A DNA stretch of 64,000 bases from NCBI RefSeq assembly GCF_000379765.1, contig NZ_KB903498.1:252778-316777 (forward strand), read 5' to 3'. The DNA is from Flexithrix dorotheae DSM 6795. Lineage in GTDB: Bacteria > Bacteroidota > Bacteroidia > Cytophagales > Flammeovirgaceae. This document shows, one piece after another, positions 46,102 through 55,243 of the stretch (position 1 is the first letter of the stretch; each line of letters starts with the position of its first letter). Under the pieces are notes generated by a model, which worked only from the letters and a program-made list of their open reading frames with translations, made no database searches and had not been told where the DNA came from. The position numbers were made by a program, and so were the translations under genes.

Positions 46102-47613
46102 TCATCGGCTCTTAGCAGCCAGAATATTCCCAGCAATTACTTTTTGCCAGCCTTTATAAAATTGCTGAATCAAGTTCACTTCTGCTGAAGGATTAAATTC
46201 CTGCAGATTTTCCTTAAATTGAGGTAAACTATCAATATCTTTCCATAAACCTGTGCCTAATCCGGCAATTAAAGCGGCTCCCAGCCCGGAAACATCAGCA
46301 ATGCCAATATTTACCACTTTTGTATTCAATAAATCAGTTAAGAATTGCATGAGGAATTGGTTGGCTGTAATTCCCCCATCTGTTTTTAAAGATCGTAGTT
46401 TAATATTACTCTCTGCTTCCATAGCCACAATCACATCTTTAATCTGGTAGGCAATGGATTCCAGAGCAGCTCTTACAAAATGGTTTTGATCTGTCTTAAA
46501 AGTAATACCATGAATGGAAGCCTTCCATTCCATTTGCCAATGTGGGGCAGCCAAACCACTAAAGGCAGGGATTAAATATACACCTTCATTATCCGGAATA
46601 CTGCTCGCCATAGATTCAGTTTGTTCGCTTTCTGCAAATAAATCCAACTGATTCTTCAGCCATTCAATAGTAGCCCCACAACTGACAATTACCCCTTCCA
46701 GGGCATAATCAATTCTGCCAGGAGTACTCCAGCAAATGGTGGTCACCATTCCTTTTTCGGATTTCACAGGTTTGTTTCCGGTATTCCACAAAATGGAAGA
46801 ACCAGTTCCTAATGTAGCCTTTGCTGTTCCCGGAGTGAAACAGCCCTCTCCGAAAGCCGCAGCATGAGAATCGCCAATCATCCCGGTAATCGGTAGAGGT
46901 TCAGCAAATAAACCCTCAAAACCTGAAGTACCAAACTCGCCTGAAGAATGCCTGACTTCGGGTAAGTTAACCTTTTCCAGTCCAAATTTTTCCAATAAAA
47001 ATGAATCCCATTTTAAATCATAGATATTGAAAAAAAGAGTTCTGGAGGCATTGGTAAAATCGGTAAGAAATTTTTTCCCCTGGGTAAGTTTAAAAAGCAG
47101 CCAAGTATCCACTGTTCCGAAAAAAGCCTCTCCGGAAGCTATTGCATTTTTTACAGGCTCTACGTTTTCATTGAGCCAGATTAACTTTGTACCGGAAAAA
47201 TACGGATCAATTTTTAGTCCGGTCCGATTGTTAATTTCCTTTTCCAATCCTTCTGCTGAAAAGCGGTTGCAAACCCCAATTGATCGTTTGCATTGCCAGA
47301 CTACGGCCGGATAAAGTGGCTTTCCGGTTTTATTCCAAATTACAAAAGTTTCCCGCTGGTTGGAAATTCCACAGGATAAAATTTCTGCTTCCTCTCCCGG
47401 ATTTTTGTGTTCAAATTCCTCCAGACATGCCTTTACCGCATCCAGTACATTTTGGTAAATCTCTGTAGGGTCCTGCTCCACAAAGCCAGCTTTTGGATAA
47501 TATGAAGGTAGAGCAACTGTAGCTTTTACCTCCAATATACCATCCTGGTCAAAAAGCAAAGCTTTGGTCCCACTCGTTCCCTGATCTATGGATAAAATAT
47601 ATGATTTGGTCAT
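46102..47613 (-). CDS. FGGY-family carbohydrate kinase, glycerol-kinase-like
   Basis: 503 residues, last gene of the isomerase/transketolase operon. The N-terminal ATP-phosphate loop is SIDQGTSGTKALLFDQDG; NQRET (glycerol-kinase R83/E84 equivalents) and IDPYFSGTKL (Y135 equivalent) are present. The catalytic-base region reads GMIGDSHAAAFGEG, so the catalytic aspartate is kept but the residue equivalent to Gln246 of E. coli GlpK is Ser. That, and the operon, argue for a ketose (possibly a pentulose) rather than glycerol as substrate. The ATP-site motif LKTDGGITANQFLMQFLTD follows. Cytoplasmic. Confidence 0.9.
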   Translation of the reverse strand: MTKSYILSIDQGTSGTKALLFDQDGILEVKATVALPSYYPKAGFVEQDPTEIYQNVLDAVKACLEEFEHKNPGEEAEILSCGISNQRETFVIWNKTGKPLYPAVVWQCKRSIGVCNRFSAEGLEKEINNRTGLKIDPYFSGTKLIWLNENVEPVKNAIASGEAFFGTVDTWLLFKLTQGKKFLTDFTNASRTLFFNIYDLKWDSFLLEKFGLEKVNLPEVRHSSGEFGTSGFEGLFAEPLPITGMIGDSHAAAFGEGCFTPGTAKATLGTGSSILWNTGNKPVKSEKGMVTTICWSTPGRIDYALEGVIVSCGATIEWLKNQLDLFAESEQTESMASSIPDNEGVYLIPAFSGLAAPHWQMEWKASIHGITFKTDQNHFVRAALESIAYQIKDVIVAMEAESNIKLRSLKTDGGITANQFLMQFLTDLLNTKVVNIGIADVSGLGAALIAGLGTGLWKDIDSLPQFKENLQEFNPSAEVNLIQQFYKGWQKVIAGNILAAKSR

Positions 47614-47754
47614 GGTTTTGGATTTTCAACTAATCAAAAAGATTATCCTTGTTTCCAAGGAGGATATTTGAGAAAGGCGATTGTTTCGCCAATCAGCAGA
47701 ATAATTTAAAACTTTCCATTATTAAAAGGCTTAAGTAAACACTTCGCTATTTAT

Positions 47755-48705
47755 TTAAGCAAGGTTATTATTTTCCAGCAGCTCATTTCCCACTTCAAAA
47801 AGCCCTTCTGCTGAGATTCCATAGTGCTGAAAAATTTCCAATTGTGAACCAGTAACAGTATATTCATCGGGAATACCGACTATTTTGAATGGAACGGAAA
47901 TTCCTTTTTGCATCAATATGCCAGCACACAATTCTCCTAAACCTCCATTCACAAAATGTTCTTCCACAGTAATTATAGCACTACAACTTTTGGCTGTTTC
48001 CAATAAAAGTGCTTCATCGAATGGTTTTATGGAATGCATACTTATCACCCTGCAACTAATGCCTTGCTTCTCCAGTAATTGAGCTGCCTGATAAGCAGGA
48101 TATACCGTTTCACCAGTGGCGATAAAAGCTATATCTTTTCCCTCCTTAAGCTGAATTCCTTTTCCCAATTCGAATGTAGCATCCTCAGCATGCAAATCGT
48201 ACATAGCCCTTTTTCCAAAACGAATGAAAACGGGTTCTTCTAATTCTGCGGCCAGCTTTATGGCTTCTCTGGTTTCAAAATTATCAGCCGGAACAATGAT
48301 ATTTAGGTTATTAATTGCTCTTAAAACCGCAAGATCATGTATTGAATGATGAGTGGTGCCCAAAGCTCCGTAGCTCACCCCGGCACTTATCCCGATTAAA
48401 TTTACTGGATTATTGGAGTAACAAACATCATTTTTGATCTGCTCCAGGGATCTGGCTGTAAGAAAACAGGAAGGGGAAACCGCAAAAACTTTTTTCCCGG
48501 TGGAAGCCAGACCTGTGGCCATGCCCACCAGGTTTTGCTCGGCAATACCTACTTCCACAATTTGATTGGGATATTTCTTCCCAAAAGGAACCAGCTTCCC
48601 GGATCCTCTGGAATCACTGGTGACTGCAATTATTTTATGATCCTTTTCTGCTAAAGCTTCGAGCGTTTCCGCAAAAGCAACTAAGTTGGGAATACCTAAG
48701 TTCAT
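47755..48705 (-). CDS. Transketolase C-terminal subunit (split transketolase, Pyr + C domains)
   Basis: 316 residues covering the pyrimidine-binding and C-terminal transketolase domains. Motifs: VEVGIAEQNLVGMATGLAST (the glutamate that activates ThDP), GVSYGALGTTHHSIHDLAVL (histidine pair of the active site), NIIVPADNFETREA and the late TVEEHFVNGGLGE. The start codon overlaps the stop of the N-terminal subunit gene by 4 bp, so the subunits are translationally coupled. The split form acts as an alpha2beta2 enzyme transferring two-carbon units; see the neighbouring kinase and isomerase for pathway context. Confidence 0.93.
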   Translation of the reverse strand: MNLGIPNLVAFAETLEALAEKDHKIIAVTSDSRGSGKLVPFGKKYPNQIVEVGIAEQNLVGMATGLASTGKKVFAVSPSCFLTARSLEQIKNDVCYSNNPVNLIGISAGVSYGALGTTHHSIHDLAVLRAINNLNIIVPADNFETREAIKLAAELEEPVFIRFGKRAMYDLHAEDATFELGKGIQLKEGKDIAFIATGETVYPAYQAAQLLEKQGISCRVISMHSIKPFDEALLLETAKSCSAIITVEEHFVNGGLGELCAGILMQKGISVPFKIVGIPDEYTVTGSQLEIFQHYGISAEGLFEVGNELLENNNLA

Positions 48706-49535
48706 ACAATTTCAAGAGTTTTAGTGAGCTTTTCCAATTCTTCCATACATTTTTCAAATTCTTCATCGGAAGGAACTCCATGATGCCATTTCAATACATC
48801 TTCCATAAAGGAAATCCCTTTCCCCTTTGTAGTATTGGCAATCACCAGATTCGGTTTTCCCTTTTCATAAGGAGTAGATAAAAATGTCTCTTTTAATTCC
48901 TCCAAATGATGACCGTCAACTTCTTTCACTGCCCAGCCAAATGCCTTAAATTTTTCTGCCAGAGGTTCTGTATTACATACGTGTCTGGTACGATCCGTAA
49001 TCTGTAAAGTATTTCGGTCAACGATTGCAATCAGGTTATCCAGTTTATACTGGGCAGCTATCATGGCGGCTTCCCAGTTGGAGCCTTCTGCCAGTTCCCC
49101 ATCACCCAGAAGCGTAAAAACTTTATAATCCTTTTTATCCATCTTTCCCGCTAATGCCACCCCTGCACTAATGGACAAACCATGACCCAAAGCTCCAGTG
49201 TTTTGCTCTACGCCATTTACTTTTCGGGTTGGGTGGCCAACATAATGGGATTGATACTGGCACAATGTTTCCAAATCGGATTCGGGGAAAAACCCTTGAT
49301 CAGCCAATACCACAAAAAGTGCTTCTACAGAATGTCCTTTACTTTGGATGTACCGATCACGGTCTGGATGATGAAAATTGTCCGGAGAAACGTTCATCAC
49401 TTCATTGTACAGGACATTTAATATATCAATACAGGAAAGACTTCCTCCGGTATGTCCCGCATTGGCTTTTTTGATATAGGTCAGAATTTTCTTCCTATAC
49501 TCCACTGATTTCTTTTGAATAGCTAAACTGTTCAT
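48702..49535 (-). CDS. Transketolase N-terminal subunit (ThDP diphosphate-binding)
   Basis: 277 residues, the thiamine-diphosphate diphosphate-binding half. Motifs: KANAGHTGGSLSCIDIL, SKGHSVEAL, TGALGHGLSISAGVALAGK and the ThDP/Mg motif GDGELAEGSNWEAAM...N with the asparagine in VDRNTLQ. Full-length transketolases carry both halves in about 660 residues; here the C-terminal half is a separate, overlapping gene. Dedicated split transketolases in catabolic operons act on unusual ketose phosphates, as in the D-apiose route. Confidence 0.93.
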   Translation of the reverse strand: MNSLAIQKKSVEYRKKILTYIKKANAGHTGGSLSCIDILNVLYNEVMNVSPDNFHHPDRDRYIQSKGHSVEALFVVLADQGFFPESDLETLCQYQSHYVGHPTRKVNGVEQNTGALGHGLSISAGVALAGKMDKKDYKVFTLLGDGELAEGSNWEAAMIAAQYKLDNLIAIVDRNTLQITDRTRHVCNTEPLAEKFKAFGWAVKEVDGHHLEELKETFLSTPYEKGKPNLVIANTTKGKGISFMEDVLKWHHGVPSDEEFEKCMEELEKLTKTLEIV

Positions 49536-49559
49536 ATTTCAGTAAAATTTAAATCTTTA

Positions 49560-50981
49560 TTACTCCTCTGGTGCATTGTGATAATATACATCCCAGTTCA
49601 GGTATTTTTCCAATGCCTCCTGAAGAATGCCAGCAGTGTGAGAGGCATTCATCACCGCATGATGCTCAAAACCATTGTTGCAGATATAGCGCATGAGTTT
49701 TTGCAATTTGGGAACACTGGCCACAGCCCGGTTGCCAAAAGTTTTTAACTCATCATTGGTAAACATTCCTTCTCCAAAATAAGCCCTGATGTTTCCATCG
49801 CTATCGAATGTACTGATTCTTCCATAAGTTAAAAGTCCGGCAGGAGTTCTGCCTTCCAGGGCTCCATAAGTATTTTCTTCACCAACAATTGTCCCTAAAA
49901 TTGGAGCTGTCCCGATTTGAATATCTGGTAAAAATGACTTGGCCCAATTGCCACAGTGGAATAATACACATTTGTTTTCATCAGCTGCATAGTTATTATT
50001 CCAATCGACTAAAGCACTTGGTGAGCCTGAAGCCAATTGCATGGCATACATGGTTAATGTTCCGGTGACATCTACTTCACAGGCGCTAGGCATCAACTGG
50101 TCGCTCATCATACTCATATTGGTACAAACATTACAACCATAGTTTTCCTGCACGGACGTCCAGCATTGAATGGCAGTAGCATCCAAGCTATTTGCCTCCA
50201 TAAAATCTGACAAAACCACACCCATTTTTGCCATTTGAACCAGTTTTTCACCCGGAGTTTTTCCTGTAGGGGAATAAGCTTTTATGGCATCAAGTTTTTC
50301 TTTTACTTTCGCATCTTCATTTCCAAGTTTTTCAGCATTTCCCAAAATCTCGGATAAATCCACCGTGGTAACTGAAATGCCATTTCTTTCCAGAATCTTT
50401 TCACTGTATCTCACTGTGTTAAAAGCTCCCGGCCTTGCTCCTACTGCACCTATTCTCAAGTTGGTTAAACCTCTAACCACCCTGCAAACTCCAATGAATT
50501 TTTGCAGATCCATTTCAAAGTCAGGATCTGAAGGATGGACAACATGCTTATGGGTGATGGAATAGGGAATTCCGTATTGTTTTAAATTGTTGCAAACTGA
50601 AATTTTCCCACAAAAAGCATCTCTTCTTCTCTCTACATGCATTTTTCCCAACTCATCAGGATAACCCTGGATAAGTATCGGAACTTTAAGATCTGACAAG
50701 CGGATGGCATCTGCTACCCCTTTTTCATCACCAAAATTGGGAAGGCAAACCAATATCCCATCAATTTTATCTGCATTTTTCCGAAATAAATCAGCACAGG
50801 TTCTGGCCTCCTGAAAAGTTTCTACACCGCCTAACTTGGTTTCACTTTCATTTACCATTATCAGATTAATTCCAATTTTTTTAGCTAACTCCACAAGGTC
50901 TTTTCGTGCTTCTGTTACAAGGATGTCCGGAAAAAAATCTCTGTTTCCTATTATTACCCCCAGCGTGATTTGATGAGCCAT
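49560..50981 (-). CDS. L-fucose/L-arabinose isomerase-family protein
   Basis: 473 residues, first gene of the minus-strand operon. The N-terminal half has Rossmann-like alpha/beta features (LGVIIGNRDFFPDILVTEAR, DGILVCLPNFGDEKG). The C-terminal half has AIQCWTSVQENYGCNVC, PSACEVDVTGTLTMYAMQ and VLFHCGNWAKSF, which carry the Glu, Asp and His types of residue that bind Mn(II) in this family, and a closing FEHHAVMNASHTAG. It should interconvert an aldose and ketose, feeding the kinase. Classical L-fucose genes (fuculokinase with aldolase) are absent, so another sugar is likely. Confidence 0.88.
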   Translation of the reverse strand: MAHQITLGVIIGNRDFFPDILVTEARKDLVELAKKIGINLIMVNESETKLGGVETFQEARTCADLFRKNADKIDGILVCLPNFGDEKGVADAIRLSDLKVPILIQGYPDELGKMHVERRRDAFCGKISVCNNLKQYGIPYSITHKHVVHPSDPDFEMDLQKFIGVCRVVRGLTNLRIGAVGARPGAFNTVRYSEKILERNGISVTTVDLSEILGNAEKLGNEDAKVKEKLDAIKAYSPTGKTPGEKLVQMAKMGVVLSDFMEANSLDATAIQCWTSVQENYGCNVCTNMSMMSDQLMPSACEVDVTGTLTMYAMQLASGSPSALVDWNNNYAADENKCVLFHCGNWAKSFLPDIQIGTAPILGTIVGEENTYGALEGRTPAGLLTYGRISTFDSDGNIRAYFGEGMFTNDELKTFGNRAVASVPKLQKLMRYICNNGFEHHAVMNASHTAGILQEALEKYLNWDVYYHNAPEE

Positions 50982-51074
50982 TTTAGTAGATTTTTATGTT
51001 TTGAAAATTTAAAAGTGAAAGTTAAAAAATGGTTATTTCTGTAATCCAGCTTAAATCAAAGCTCTTAAAAAATA

Positions 51075-51130
51075 CTTTCGTTTATTTTCGTTTTTTAAAA
51101 TTAAAGTAAATAAACGAAAATAAAAATAAA
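51075..51130. promoter_or_regulatory. DeoR-type operator cluster between divergent genes
   Basis: The element TTTCGTTTA occurs at 51076-51084 and TATTTTCGTTT at 51083-51093 on the plus strand, with the exact inverse AAACGAAAATA at 51112-51122. It lies in the 215-bp spacer between the isomerase operon (-) and the deoR-type gene (+), directly upstream of the latter's -7 box, so one regulator could control both. Repeats of this A/T-rich TTCG type are usual for DeoR-family sugar repressors (family knowledge). Confidence 0.7.
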
Positions 51131-51135
51131 TTTCT

Positions 51136-51143
51136 TATTTTTG
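51136..51143 (+). promoter_or_regulatory. Candidate -7 promoter element TATTTTTG for the deoR-type gene
   Basis: Exact TAnnTTTG match 53 bp before the start codon at 51197 and just downstream of the operator cluster. A clear -33 element was not found because that interval is filled by the repeats. Confidence 0.5.
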
Positions 51144-51196
51144 AGCATTATTCAGATAGAAAATAGTTTTGGCCATAAGACTTAATTCCTAAAAAA

Positions 51197-51961
51197 ATGC
51201 TGGCGAATCAAAGAAGAGAAAAAATTATAGCCCTGTTGCGAGAAGATGGCTCAGCCAAAGTAAATGAACTATCTAAAATATTTAAGGTCACTGAAGTCAC
51301 TATAAGGCAGGATTTAGAAAAACTAGATAAAGAAGGATTGGTCGTAAGAGAACATGGAGGAGCTCATTTGAAAAATGTGGAGGATCCTGTAAAAAATATT
51401 ACTCCGCTCGACCAGAGTAATTTGGAAAAAAAGGAAAGCATTGCAAATGAATGTCTCAAATTAATAGAACCAGGGGATATCATCATTTTGGATTCCGGCT
51501 CCACCACAACAGAAATTGCCCGGAAATTGATTGGTTTTGAAAACCTCACGGTAATTACCAATGCACTCAATATTGCATTAATGCTAGGCACAGAACCCGG
51601 TATTGAGGTAGTAATGACTGGAGGAGAATTTAAACCCCCTACCCTTTCCCTCACCGGACAAAAAGCTGCAGATTTTTTCAATGGCATCAATGTAGATAAA
51701 CTTTTTCTGGCCACAGCCGGAATTTCCCTCAAATCCGGTTTAACATATCCCAGTCTAAGTGACCTTGTGGTAAAAAAAGCCATGATTGAAGCAGCCGAAA
51801 CTGTTTATTTAGTAGCAGATTCTACCAAAATTGGCAAAAGTTCATTTGCAAGCCTGGGAGCATTATCCCTCATTGATTTTCTTCTAACCGATAAGCATAT
51901 TACTGAAGCCCATAAGAAAATTTTCAAGGAAAACGAGATTGAATTAATCATTGCATCCTGA
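51197..51961 (+). CDS. DeoR/GlpR-family transcriptional regulator
   Basis: 254 residues. N-terminal winged helix (residues 1-57): RREKIIALLREDGSAKVNEL, then KVTEVTIRQDLEKLDKEGLV and REHGGAHL, the family signature. The C-terminal sensor domain of the ribose-5-phosphate-isomerase-like fold has GDIIILDSGSTTTEIARKL and NALNIALMLG, binding a sugar phosphate. Divergent from the isomerase/transketolase/kinase operon with an operator cluster between, so it most likely represses that operon until a phosphorylated intermediate appears. Confidence 0.94.
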   Translation: MLANQRREKIIALLREDGSAKVNELSKIFKVTEVTIRQDLEKLDKEGLVVREHGGAHLKNVEDPVKNITPLDQSNLEKKESIANECLKLIEPGDIIILDSGSTTTEIARKLIGFENLTVITNALNIALMLGTEPGIEVVMTGGEFKPPTLSLTGQKAADFFNGINVDKLFLATAGISLKSGLTYPSLSDLVVKKAMIEAAETVYLVADSTKIGKSSFASLGALSLIDFLLTDKHITEAHKKIFKENEIELIIAS

Positions 51962-52076
51962 ATTCTAATCAGTAATAAAAGTATCATTCCCGGTATAAAG
52001 TCAACCCTCAACATGGGAAACAGAAAAGCAGTCTGAGGTAATTATTCTTTTATAGAAAACTCAAGAAAATAGTATT

Positions 52077-52105
52077 TTATGTAATAAAAGTACATAATTT
52101 ATGTA
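52077..52105. promoter_or_regulatory. Triple TTATGTA/TACATAA half-sites
   Basis: TTATGTA at 52077-52083, then the perfect 15-bp palindrome TACATAA-t-TTATGTA at 52091-52105. They lie about 150 bp upstream of the multi-PAS kinase gene, in the 296-bp spacer 51962-52257. Symmetry suggests a dimeric regulator site; no regulator is identified. Confidence 0.35.
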
Positions 52106-52257
52106 AAAATCTATTTTCTAAGCCACAATATTCTAAATTTTATTACGCTTCATGAAAAGTATTAATATTTCTTAATGCCTTGTTCATTTTTAAAACATTG
52201 AATTTTAAGGCAAAAATGGTTAATTTATCTATAATAGAACTGCCAATAACACCTTGA

Positions 52258-55215
52258 ATGATAGACACTAACCTTTCTATAGAAGGCTTTTTAATATTAG
52301 ATATTAATGAAAATATTATGGCAATCCATAATATGTCGAACATTCCTTTTGTAGAAAACCATATTTCTGTTATAGGAAATCCATTATCAGCCTTATTTGA
52401 GCCTGCATTTTATCAGTTTATCCATTCCAAAATTGAGGAATTTAAAACTAATGACCTTCCATTTTTAAAAGAACACCTATATAAAAAGGAAGATAATCCG
52501 GTCTTAATAGAAATTGGGAGGTTAGAAACCGGAAGTCATGGTGGCTACTTCATTAAATTCAGACCCTGGCGGTTAAAAAACGAAGACCATATTTTAAATT
52601 CTATTATTGATGCCTCCAATGGTTATTGTTTTGCCCTTAGCATGGATTTGAAGTACCTTTATTTTAATAAAAAACATGCGAATTTCCTCTCCAAATTTTA
52701 TGAAAAACCACCTGTAATCGGAGAAAGTGCCTTACCCCATTTTCAAAACCTGGAAAATTTTCAGGAGGCTAAAATGGATATGGATAAGGCATTGAGCGGG
52801 AAAACTTTTGAAGTAGTCAGAAAATACGGTCTCAACCCAATGTTTCTTTCCTATAAGTTCTCTCCAATGCTAAATCAGGAGACCGGAAAACAGGAGGGAA
52901 TTATAGTATATGCCCGGAGGAAATATAAAGAGCCTGAAAAAACCAAACAATTATTAGAAAGGAAAGAAACCTTTGAGCTATTGGCTGATAATATGATGGA
53001 CATGCTGGCTCTTCATGAAATGGATGGGACCTATTTGTTTATAAGCAATTCTGTGAAAAATCTTTTGGGTTATGAACCTGAGGAATTGATCGGTAAAAGT
53101 CCCTATACACAATTTCATCCTAATGATTTAAAACGGATCATGGAAGATTCGCATAAAACGGCTAATTCAGGTGAAATCGTTAATTCAATTGAATACAGGA
53201 TAAAAACCAAATCAGGAGAGTATATCTGGTTTGACACCAAAACTAAACCTATTTTAGATGAAAATGGAAAAGTTACCCATTTACAAACCATTTCGACTGA
53301 TGTTACCGAAAAAGTAAAAGCTAGACGAGCTTTAAAACTTAGTGAGGCCAAATTCCGAAGCTATATAGAAAATGCTTCAGACCTAATTTTTTCACTGAAT
53401 AAGGAAGGTATTGTTCAATATATTTCCCCAAATGTCACCGCAACTTTGGGTTATCTGCCCGAAGAACTATTAAAACGGTCATTTTTGGAATTTATCCATG
53501 AAGAAAACTTACCTGAAGCCAAAGAGAAACTTGAAAAGGTATATACAACAAAAGGATACCAGGCCACCCTCGAATATCAGATAAAACACAAAAATGGTAC
53601 CTGGAGATGGCACCAGGCCAGATCTACCTATAATAAGCTAGACCAGGATCAGGCATTTATTATGGGAATTGCAAGGGATATTACCCAGCAGGTGGAGGAC
53701 AAAGAAAATCTGGTAAAAAGTGAAGAAAAGTACCGAAAACTTTTCGAATCAATGATTCAGGGAGTGATGTATCACGATTCAAAAGGAAAAATAATAAGTG
53801 CCAATCCTGCTGCAGAGAAAATTTTGGGTACTACACTTAGTCAAATGCAGGGCTATGAACCCATGGACCCCAAATGGAAAACAATTCATGAAGATGGTAC
53901 TATTTATCCTCCCGAAAACCATCCGGCTGTTATGGCCCTTAAAAATGGAAAAGAGGTAAAGAAAAAAATCATGGGGGTGCTCAACCCAAATAAAAATAAA
54001 TTTATATGGATAAGTATTGATGCTATTCCAATATTTAAGGAAGGGGAAAAAAAGCCTTATAAAGCCTTTACGACTTTTGAGGACATCACCCTGCAAAAAT
54101 TAACCGCCAAAAAATTAAGTGATATTGCCAACAGGCTAAAACTGGCTACCAGTGGTACGGGAATTGGGATTTGGGAATTAGACCTGGTTACCAAAGAATT
54201 AATAGCAGACGAAAATATTTACAAACTGCTATATCGAAAAAAACTCAGCAAGACTTATTACCTGAAGGACTGGATTAGAATGGTTCACCCTGATGATATT
54301 AAAGCAATAAGAGAGGAATTTGACCTCAATTCTCCTCAAAAAGGGAAATATCAGGTGGATTACCGTGTCATCTGGTCTAATGGCAACATAAAACACCATA
54401 CTACCACCGGAATTCTTTTGAAAAATGGGAGAGGTGTTCCGGAAAAACTCATTGGGATCACTTATGATATTACCTCAAGAAAAATAAATGAAGCTAAAAT
54501 ACTGACACTCAATCGGGAATTAAATGAAATAAACCAGAAAAAAGACCGGTTACTTTCCATAATTGCCCATGACCTAAGGAGCCCTTTTAATAGTTCCTTT
54601 GCATTTTTAAATGTTTTATTGAGCAGGTTTGATGGCTTTACACAGGAAGAAATTCAAAAATACCTTTCTCTTCTACAGAAGAACTTCAAAAAAACTTTTA
54701 CCCTTCTCGATCAACTTTTGGTATGGTCAAGGAATCAGTTTGATAAAATTGAGGTGAATCCGATAGAATTAAAAATTCTTGCAGTTTTCAACAAAGTACT
54801 GTCCTTGTTTTCAGAACAAATTCAGGCAAAAAAACTAATAGTAAAAATGGACATAGCTCCTGAGGTTACGGTGATAGCCGATCAGGATATGGTAAATACA
54901 GTGATTCGTAACCTACTATCCAATGCCATAAAATTCTCCTTTATTTATGGAGAAGTAAACATTAGTGCCACACTTGAAAAAAATATGGTGAAATTTTCGG
55001 TTGGGGATAATGGCACGGGTATTCCACCTGAGAAATCGAATAAATTATTTAAAAAAGGGCATTTCCATACCACATCCGGCACTGAAGGGGAAAAAGGTTC
55101 AGGCCTGGGACTCGAAATATGCAAAGATTTTATTGAGAAAAATGGAGGAGAAATTTGGGTGGAAAGCGAGGAAAAAAAGGGTACTACTTTCTTTTTTACC
55201 CTTCCGGCCAAATAA
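52258..55215 (+). CDS. Multi-PAS sensor histidine kinase
   Basis: 985 residues without a clear membrane segment, so probably cytoplasmic. An N-terminal PAS-like region (1-225) is followed by four PAS/PAC units (about 230-350, 360-480, 490-620, 640-750), recognisable by endings such as GYEPEELIGKSPYTQFHPND and DVTEKVKARRALKLSE. The kinase core has HisKA with phospho-acceptor H771 (LSIIAHDLRSPFNSS), N-box VIRNLLSNAIKFS, and G-boxes GDNGTGIPPEKSNKLF and KGSGLGLEICKDFIEKNGG. No response regulator is adjacent. PAS stacks usually sense redox, gas, light or small ligands; none can be specified. Confidence 0.93.
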   Translation: MIDTNLSIEGFLILDINENIMAIHNMSNIPFVENHISVIGNPLSALFEPAFYQFIHSKIEEFKTNDLPFLKEHLYKKEDNPVLIEIGRLETGSHGGYFIKFRPWRLKNEDHILNSIIDASNGYCFALSMDLKYLYFNKKHANFLSKFYEKPPVIGESALPHFQNLENFQEAKMDMDKALSGKTFEVVRKYGLNPMFLSYKFSPMLNQETGKQEGIIVYARRKYKEPEKTKQLLERKETFELLADNMMDMLALHEMDGTYLFISNSVKNLLGYEPEELIGKSPYTQFHPNDLKRIMEDSHKTANSGEIVNSIEYRIKTKSGEYIWFDTKTKPILDENGKVTHLQTISTDVTEKVKARRALKLSEAKFRSYIENASDLIFSLNKEGIVQYISPNVTATLGYLPEELLKRSFLEFIHEENLPEAKEKLEKVYTTKGYQATLEYQIKHKNGTWRWHQARSTYNKLDQDQAFIMGIARDITQQVEDKENLVKSEEKYRKLFESMIQGVMYHDSKGKIISANPAAEKILGTTLSQMQGYEPMDPKWKTIHEDGTIYPPENHPAVMALKNGKEVKKKIMGVLNPNKNKFIWISIDAIPIFKEGEKKPYKAFTTFEDITLQKLTAKKLSDIANRLKLATSGTGIGIWELDLVTKELIADENIYKLLYRKKLSKTYYLKDWIRMVHPDDIKAIREEFDLNSPQKGKYQVDYRVIWSNGNIKHHTTTGILLKNGRGVPEKLIGITYDITSRKINEAKILTLNRELNEINQKKDRLLSIIAHDLRSPFNSSFAFLNVLLSRFDGFTQEEIQKYLSLLQKNFKKTFTLLDQLLVWSRNQFDKIEVNPIELKILAVFNKVLSLFSEQIQAKKLIVKMDIAPEVTVIADQDMVNTVIRNLLSNAIKFSFIYGEVNISATLEKNMVKFSVGDNGTGIPPEKSNKLFKKGHFHTTSGTEGEKGSGLGLEICKDFIEKNGGEIWVESEEKKGTTFFFTLPAK

Positions 55216-55243
55216 CCTTCCTTCCTCCCGACATTTCTAATTT

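Noticed and set aside
46102-50981. Classical L-fucose catabolism suggested by the FucI-like isomerase
   Set aside because: No fuculose-phosphate aldolase or fuculokinase is present; the kinase is GlpK-like and a split transketolase takes the place of the aldolase.
47755-50981. Sulfoquinovose sulfo-transketolase pathway (split transketolase plus isomerase, with a GH31 in the window)
   Set aside because: That pathway needs no FGGY kinase, the expected sulfolactaldehyde enzymes and sulfonate exporter are missing, and the GH31 gene is 42 kb away with no visible link.
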